The translations under genes were made by a program, and so were the position numbers. A DNA stretch of 10,705 bases, taken from assembly GCA_029935255.1 (NCBI GenBank), contig JAOZKS010000029.1, positions 3,548-14,252 on the forward strand. Direction: 5' to 3'. This DNA comes from Pontiella sp. GTDB lineage: Bacteria; Verrucomicrobiota; Kiritimatiellia; Kiritimatiellales; Pontiellaceae. The notes beneath the pieces were generated by a model that made no database searches, was not told where the DNA came from, and was given only the letters and a program-made list of their open reading frames with translations. Shown here one piece after another: positions 6,489-10,705 of the stretch (positions are counted from its first letter, which is position 1; each line of letters starts with the position of its first letter).

Positions 6489-6992
6489 TCAGGTCATTTC
6501 CTGACCGCGACTCATCACCACCTTGCCCGTCCGGACAAATTCGACAATCTTGAACTTGGAAATCATTTCCTCAAGCGCATCAATCTTCGCCGGATTTCCA
6601 ACCACCTGAAGAATCATCGATTCCGCCGTGAGATCCACCGTCTTGCATCCATAATGCTCGGCAATCTGCAACGCCTCCGAACGCCCTTCGCAGTCAACAG
6701 AGATTTTGATCAGCCCCATTTCCTTCATCACCGACTTATCATAGGTATGATCAATACAATGCAACACATCGATCAACTTGGAAAGTTGCTTGATAATTTG
6801 ATCAAGCCCCTCCACTTTGCCGCTACAACTAATGGTCATTCGTGAAAAACTTCCATCTACCGCTGGCGAAACCACCAGCGACTCGATATTAAAACCGCGC
6901 CGCGCAAACACCTGTGCAATACGCGCCAATACTCCCGGCTTGTTTGCAACGTAGATACTCAATGTGTGCATGGATTTTTCTAAATTCGTCAT
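6489..6992 (-). CDS. ilvH: Acetolactate synthase small (regulatory) subunit
   Basis: This is the regulatory partner of IlvB in the first committed step of valine, leucine and isoleucine synthesis in the cytoplasm. Residues 8-80 form an ACT domain (HTLSIYVANKPGVLARIAQVFARRGFNIESLVV) and residues about 85-158 the second, IlvH-type domain (MGLIKISVDCEGRSEALQIAEHYGCKTVDL). The 167-residue length matches two-domain IlvH rather than short single-ACT IlvN. Asn17, Gly20 and Asn35 correspond to the valine-contacting Asn11, Gly14 and Asn29 of E. coli IlvH, so valine feedback inhibition is predicted. AAGGAG at 7000-7005 lies 7 nt before the ATG at 6992, which supports this start over the internal Met8. 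It follows ilvB by 16 nt and is surely co-transcribed with it. Confidence 0.96.
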   Translation of the reverse strand: MTNLEKSMHTLSIYVANKPGVLARIAQVFARRGFNIESLVVSPAVDGSFSRMTISCSGKVEGLDQIIKQLSKLIDVLHCIDHTYDKSVMKEMGLIKISVDCEGRSEALQIAEHYGCKTVDLTAESMILQVVGNPAKIDALEEMISKFKIVEFVRTGKVVMSRGQEMT

Positions 6993-7008
6993 GATAAATC
7001 TCCTTCGA

Positions 7009-8730
7009 TTAAGTTGAACCCGTCGGTTTCTCCAACTTCCGTGTCGGCGGATCGATCAGCATTTCCTCAACGGCCGCACCTGCTGGAATCATTGGAAATA
7101 CGTTGTCGGTCTTTTCAACTTCGCAGTTGATCAGGCACGGCCCATCCTTGTAATCAAGCGCATTTTGCAAAACACGCTTAACGTCGCCGGGGCGGCGCAG
7201 ATTAAAGCCCTTGATGCCAAACGACTCGGCCAACTTCACAAAGTCCGGATTTCCCTCAAGATCGACCCCGCTCGTGCGACCCTCATAGAACAACTCCTGC
7301 CACTGGCGAACCATACCCAAATAGTGGTTATTCAAAACCACAATCTTGATCGGAAGCTTATGTAGCGCAGCCGTTGCCAGCTCAAAGAAGGTCATCTGGA
7401 ATCCCCCATCACCTACAAAACAGACATGCAAATCGTCTGGTCGGGCAAACGCGGCTCCAATACAAGCCGGAAGACCAAAGCCCATCGTGCCCGCACCACC
7501 GGAACTCAGCCAATTATAACGGCTGTCATTCTTGTAGAACTGAGCGGCCCACATCTGGTGTTGCCCCACATCGGTAGCCACGCAAGCCTCGCCTTTAGAG
7601 AGTTTGTAGAACTCATCGATGATATGTTGCATTTTCAAGCCCCCCTGGCGCTTGAACTTCAATGGATACTTAACTTTGTAGCCATCCAGTTTTTTCCGCC
7701 ACTCCCGGGTATCCAACGCAGGAACGTGCTCGATCAGTGCGTCAATCGCCATCTTGGCATCGGCAATACACGCAATCTGCGGCTGGATCATCTTACCGAT
7801 TTCAGCGGCATCGATGTCTATGTGGATAATCGTCGCATCCTTGCAGAACACATCAGGTTTCCCCAGAATCCGATCATCGAAGCGCGACCCAATATTCAAC
7901 AACAAGTCACATTCACAAATCGCCTTATTGGCATAGGCCGTTCCATGCATTCCAAGCATACCGAGCGCCAGCGCATGGGTTTCAGGAAAGACCCCTTTGC
8001 CCAGCAATGTATTCGTTACCGGAATCTGCGCCTTTTCCACCAAGGCTTTCAGGCTGGCATCGGCACCGGAAATCATCGCACCGTGCCCGGCCAGAATCAG
8101 CGGCCGCTTCGATTTCGACAACGCCTCTGCAATCTCAAGAATCGTATCGTTGTCGACACCGGTATTGATCGTATAGCCAGGAAGATCCATCTCCGCATGA
8201 AGATCAGCCGTGCATGGCCCCGCGCTGATATTCTTTGGAATATCGATCAAGACCGGACCCGGTCGGCCTGTCGTGGAAATATGGAACGCCTCACGGACAA
8301 TCCTCGGAATATCGTTGGTTTCCTTGACGAGGTAGGAGTGTTTCACCACAGGCATCGTGATCCCGAAAATATCCGCCTCCTGAAAGGCATCCTTACCGAG
8401 CATCCATGAAACCGACTGCCCCGTCAGAACAATCATTGGAACAGAATCCATGTGAGCGGTTAGGAGACCGGTCAGCGTATTCGTTGCGCCGGGGCCGCTC
8501 GTCACCAGTACCACAGCTGGCTTTCCGGTCGCACGCGCATAGCCGTCGGCCATGTGAACCGCACCCTGCTCATGACGCACGAGAACAAACTTAATCTTCG
8601 TTTCCGTGGTGATTAGCGCATCAAATATCGGAATCGCCGCACCCCCCGAATAGCCGAAAATATACTCAACACCTTCGTTTTCCAGACATCGAATAACTGC
8701 CTGACCACCTTCTATCACTTTATTTGTCAT
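7009..8730 (-). CDS. ilvB: Acetolactate synthase large (catalytic) subunit
   Basis: This thiamine-diphosphate enzyme condenses two pyruvates to acetolactate, or pyruvate with 2-oxobutyrate to acetohydroxybutyrate, for branched-chain amino acids. The N-terminal domain carries catalytic Glu54 in RHEQGAVHMADGYARATG, followed by TSGPGATN. A central FAD-type domain is seen in GMLGMHGTAYANKAICECDLLLNIGSRFDDR. The C-terminal cofactor site has the GDG...NN motif (G440-D441-G442 to N467-N468), then LGMVRQWQELFYEGR with the conserved Trp477 typical of acetohydroxyacid synthases and not of other family members. The 573-residue length is normal. The usual GYPGGA near residue 27 reads GYSGGA, a mild variation. 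GGAGGT at 8737-8742 is 6 nt before the ATG. It precedes ilvH by 16 nt and follows the permease gene by 161 nt on the same strand. Confidence 0.97.
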   Translation of the reverse strand: MTNKVIEGGQAVIRCLENEGVEYIFGYSGGAAIPIFDALITTETKIKFVLVRHEQGAVHMADGYARATGKPAVVLVTSGPGATNTLTGLLTAHMDSVPMIVLTGQSVSWMLGKDAFQEADIFGITMPVVKHSYLVKETNDIPRIVREAFHISTTGRPGPVLIDIPKNISAGPCTADLHAEMDLPGYTINTGVDNDTILEIAEALSKSKRPLILAGHGAMISGADASLKALVEKAQIPVTNTLLGKGVFPETHALALGMLGMHGTAYANKAICECDLLLNIGSRFDDRILGKPDVFCKDATIIHIDIDAAEIGKMIQPQIACIADAKMAIDALIEHVPALDTREWRKKLDGYKVKYPLKFKRQGGLKMQHIIDEFYKLSKGEACVATDVGQHQMWAAQFYKNDSRYNWLSSGGAGTMGFGLPACIGAAFARPDDLHVCFVGDGGFQMTFFELATAALHKLPIKIVVLNNHYLGMVRQWQELFYEGRTSGVDLEGNPDFVKLAESFGIKGFNLRRPGDVKRVLQNALDYKDGPCLINCEVEKTDNVFPMIPAGAAVEEMLIDPPTRKLEKPTGST

Positions 8731-8736
8731 AGTTTT

Positions 8737-8742
8737 ACCTCC
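8737..8742 (-). promoter_or_regulatory. Ribosome binding site of ilvB
   Basis: GGAGGT on the minus strand lies 6 nt before the ATG of ilvB. It is the strongest Shine-Dalgarno in the window. Confidence 0.75.
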
Positions 8743-8754
8743 AAATATGAAAAC

Positions 8755-8782
8755 AGCTTATTTCATGCCTTATATTTGTCAA
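8755..8782 (-). promoter_or_regulatory. Possible sigma-70-type promoter for ilvBH
   Basis: A perfect TTGACA (8777-8782 on the minus strand) is followed after 16 nt by TAAGCT, a poor -10 match. The surrounding spacer is A/T-rich and there is no intrinsic terminator between the permease gene and ilvB, so ilvBH may be read both from here and from upstream. No branched-chain-rich leader peptide or attenuator hairpin is visible in 8731-8891. Confidence 0.3.
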
Positions 8783-8891
8783 TATTTTTAGGAAGAAAAC
8801 AAATCCATAAGAATATTGGATATAATTCGGTAGTGATTTTGTCGATAACTTGGAATATTCAAAAATATACCGTTAATTTTCGACTACAAAC

Positions 8892-10705
8892 TCACATCCT
8901 TATCCGCTCGCTTAGAAGCAGAATATCCTTGAGCTGGGTCTCGTTCTTCGCGGTGGACCAGCGCTTCTCGAATTCAGGGTGTTGTACAATATGTGCAATC
9001 GCCGCAAGCGCTTTAAGGTGCATATTGCGCATATCACGACTACCCACAATCACAAAGAAGGCCTTCACCGAAGTATCCACCTCAAACTCGATTCCCTCGC
9101 GGCTCCGAACGAGCAGAATCTTAAATAGCTTTTCACCCTCAACGATAATATGCGGAATGGCCACGAACGGGGTCACCACACAACTCCCCTGTTTTTCCCG
9201 TTCCTCGAAACGGGTACGAATCTCATTCTCAGATAGGGAAAGCTCCGTTTCCAACGTTCTGGAAATGGCCAGGAGAAGACTCTCCTGCGTAGCCCCCGGC
9301 TCAAGATCAAGCGCCCCCGCCTCCTTCAGAATCTCATCGAAAGCATCGTGAACCACTTCGTCGCGGTCGTGAACAATTTCGTAGAGTTCCTTTTCAAGCG
9401 AAGCGGAAGTCAGCTCCTTATTCATGACCTCCTGCGCAATGTGCAGGAGGGCATAGTCTATGTGCGTGCGCTTGCGCCCATAGAAAAAATAAATCAGCAA
9501 GCCCAACACAACCAGGCCGAGGCTGATCTCGACGGCCGCCATACCCATGTCGTAGATCAAAAACGAAAAGCAAGTGATTCCAAAAAGAGGCAACCACGGA
9601 CACAGCGGAACACGGAACGTCGGGCGATAATTCGTAAGCTTGCTTTTGCGCATCACCAGCACGGCCGCCGCAGAAAGAATGTAGGAACTAATCACCACCG
9701 CCGAAGCCGCTTTCACCAATTTTTCGATATCCAGCAGCAATGCCCCAAGAATAACGACTCCGGTCAGTACGATCGCCATCGTCGGCGAACCCTCTCTATT
9801 CACCTTCGCGGTAAACGGTGGCAACAACTTGTCACGCCCGAGTGCCAACGGATAGCGCGAGGCCGACATAATCCCTGCGTTGGCCGTAGTGATGAACGCC
9901 AACACCGCCGCAACCGTAATTGCGATATAACCGATCGGTCCGGCGAAAATACGTGCCGAATCGGCAATCGGCGTGAACGAACCCGCCAGCTTGCCTGCCG
10001 GAAGAACCCCGACCGTCACCGTCAGCAACAGGGCATATAACAGTGTAATAGCCAGCGTGGCGGCGATAAACCCTGCTGGAATATTTCTTCGGGGATTACG
10101 CACTTCCTCAGCAATCGTCGCGGTCTTCAACAAGCCCCCAAAAGAAACAAAGACAAAACCCGCCGTGGAAAGAATCGCATTGATTCCTCCGCCCTCAGCA
10201 ATGAAAGGCCGAAAGTGCGAGAGCTGTATATTCGGTGCACCGACCACAAAGTATCCTCCCATCAGCAGGAGTAGCGCAAACACGAGCACCACCTCGAACT
10301 TGGCCGCGACTTCCGTTCCCTTAATATTTAGGAAAACAAAAAAGAACGTCACCGGTGCCGCCGTGGCAAACAAGGGAACCTTTCCGCCACTCAGCAGAAA
10401 CACCACCTCCGCCAAGCCGAAGACCGCAAAAGCCGTCTTGAGCGACAGCGCAAACCAACTGAGCAATCCCGAAACCGTACCCACCAGCGGACCAAGGCTG
10501 CGGGTCAGGAAATAGTAGTCGCCTCCCGCCTTCGGCATGGCCGTCGCCAGTTCGATCACGCTGAACACGCCGATCAGTGCCAGCATTCCGGCAATCAAAT
10601 AGGAAAGTATCATCGCCGGTCCAACCAAAGAAAATGCCAGCCCCGGCAACACGAAAATACCGGAGCTGATCATCGCTCCAGCCGCAATGCAAAACACATC
10701 CGTGA
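8892..10705 (-). CDS. APC-family amino-acid permease fused to a PTS EIIA domain (N-terminus cut by window)
   Basis: The frame is open to the window edge. The Met at 10697 falls within the first membrane helix (FCIAAGAMISSGIFVLPG), so the real start lies outside. About 12 hydrophobic segments fill the first 410 residues. APC signatures include the SSGIF unwound motif of helix 1, EEVRNPRRNIPAGF, and NAGIMSASRYPLALGRDKLLPPF. After a YGRKRTH junction comes a cytoplasmic region, and residues about 455-600 resemble a PTS EIIA type-2 / PtsN domain: LLLAISRTLETELSLSENEI, REKQGSCVVTPFVAIPHIIVEG, then HLKALAAIAHIVQHPEF. The His of AIPH (codon 9150-9152) is the expected phosphorylation site. It probably imports (or exchanges) an amino acid or amine in the inner membrane, with transport tuned by phosphorylation; the substrate is not readable. 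It lies 161 nt upstream of ilvB on the same strand. Confidence 0.9.
   Translation of the reverse strand, partial: TDVFCIAAGAMISSGIFVLPGLAFSLVGPAMILSYLIAGMLALIGVFSVIELATAMPKAGGDYYFLTRSLGPLVGTVSGLLSWFALSLKTAFAVFGLAEVVFLLSGGKVPLFATAAPVTFFFVFLNIKGTEVAAKFEVVLVFALLLLMGGYFVVGAPNIQLSHFRPFIAEGGGINAILSTAGFVFVSFGGLLKTATIAEEVRNPRRNIPAGFIAATLAITLLYALLLTVTVGVLPAGKLAGSFTPIADSARIFAGPIGYIAITVAAVLAFITTANAGIMSASRYPLALGRDKLLPPFTAKVNREGSPTMAIVLTGVVILGALLLDIEKLVKAASAVVISSYILSAAAVLVMRKSKLTNYRPTFRVPLCPWLPLFGITCFSFLIYDMGMAAVEISLGLVVLGLLIYFFYGRKRTHIDYALLHIAQEVMNKELTSASLEKELYEIVHDRDEVVHDAFDEILKEAGALDLEPGATQESLLLAISRTLETELSLSENEIRTRFEEREKQGSCVVTPFVAIPHIIVEGEKLFKILLVRSREGIEFEVDTSVKAFFVIVGSRDMRNMHLKALAAIAHIVQHPEFEKRWSTAKNETQLKDILLLSERIRM

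Noticed and set aside
6483..6506. Small hairpin (TCAGG/CCTGA) at the end of ilvH as terminator
   Set aside because: The stem is only 5 bp and no T-run follows on either strand.
7426..8409. Long open frame (327 codons) on the plus strand inside ilvB
   Set aside because: It is fully antisense to a certain ilvB gene. Its protein is rich in Arg/His with no family resemblance, as expected of the complement of a conserved GC-biased gene.
8817..8845. Promoter pair TCGACA / TATCCA upstream of ilvB
   Set aside because: The -10 element matches only three of six bases; the TTGACA nearer the gene is a better though still weak candidate.

Overview
The window reads as a moderate-GC Gram-negative bacterial chromosome. 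The gene style (several oversized GspG/PilV/PilW/PilX-type pseudopilins, an APC permease fused to a PTS EIIA domain, and an IlvBH pair of ordinary type) resembles the Kiritimatiellota / Verrucomicrobia-Lentisphaerae group (Pontiella-like). That taxonomic call is an inference from protein style; there is no rRNA or other marker here.

Layout. Positions 1-3577 (+) hold the end of a minor-pilin operon: a 3'-partial PilV-like protein, a very large PilW/GspJ-like protein and a PilX/GspK-like protein with a repeat-rich, beta-helix-like body, closed by a strong intrinsic terminator. Positions 3578-4024 are non-coding and carry that terminator, a REP-like hairpin and a 211-bp element bounded by 25-bp near-perfect inverted repeats. 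Positions 4025-4486 (-) encode a GspG/PilE-type pilin. A 4520-4775 divergent spacer separates it from a 554-residue protein (4776-6440, +) that ends in a HisKA-like domain whose phospho-accepting histidine is replaced by glutamine and that has no ATPase domain. The spacer holds a close match to the sigma-54 -24/-12 consensus facing the kinase-like gene and a weaker one facing the pilin. Positions 6489-8730 (-) encode acetolactate synthase (ilvB then ilvH). Upstream of them on the same strand, 8892 to the window edge is an APC-family amino-acid permease with a C-terminal PTS EIIA (PtsN-like) domain, truncated at its N-terminus by the window.

How the parts work together. The first half is a type IV pilus / type II secretion-like fibre locus: minor pilins that would prime or cap a fibre, a major-pilin-like subunit, and a regulatory-looking protein divergent from it, possibly under shared sigma-54 control. 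The second half is branched-chain amino-acid biosynthesis next to an amino-acid transporter carrying a phosphotransfer regulatory domain. No clearly new multi-gene system is evident. The best leads are the divergent sigma-54 pair, the H-box-dead kinase-like protein, the modular minor pilins, the inverted-repeat element and the permease-EIIA fusion beside ilvBH.
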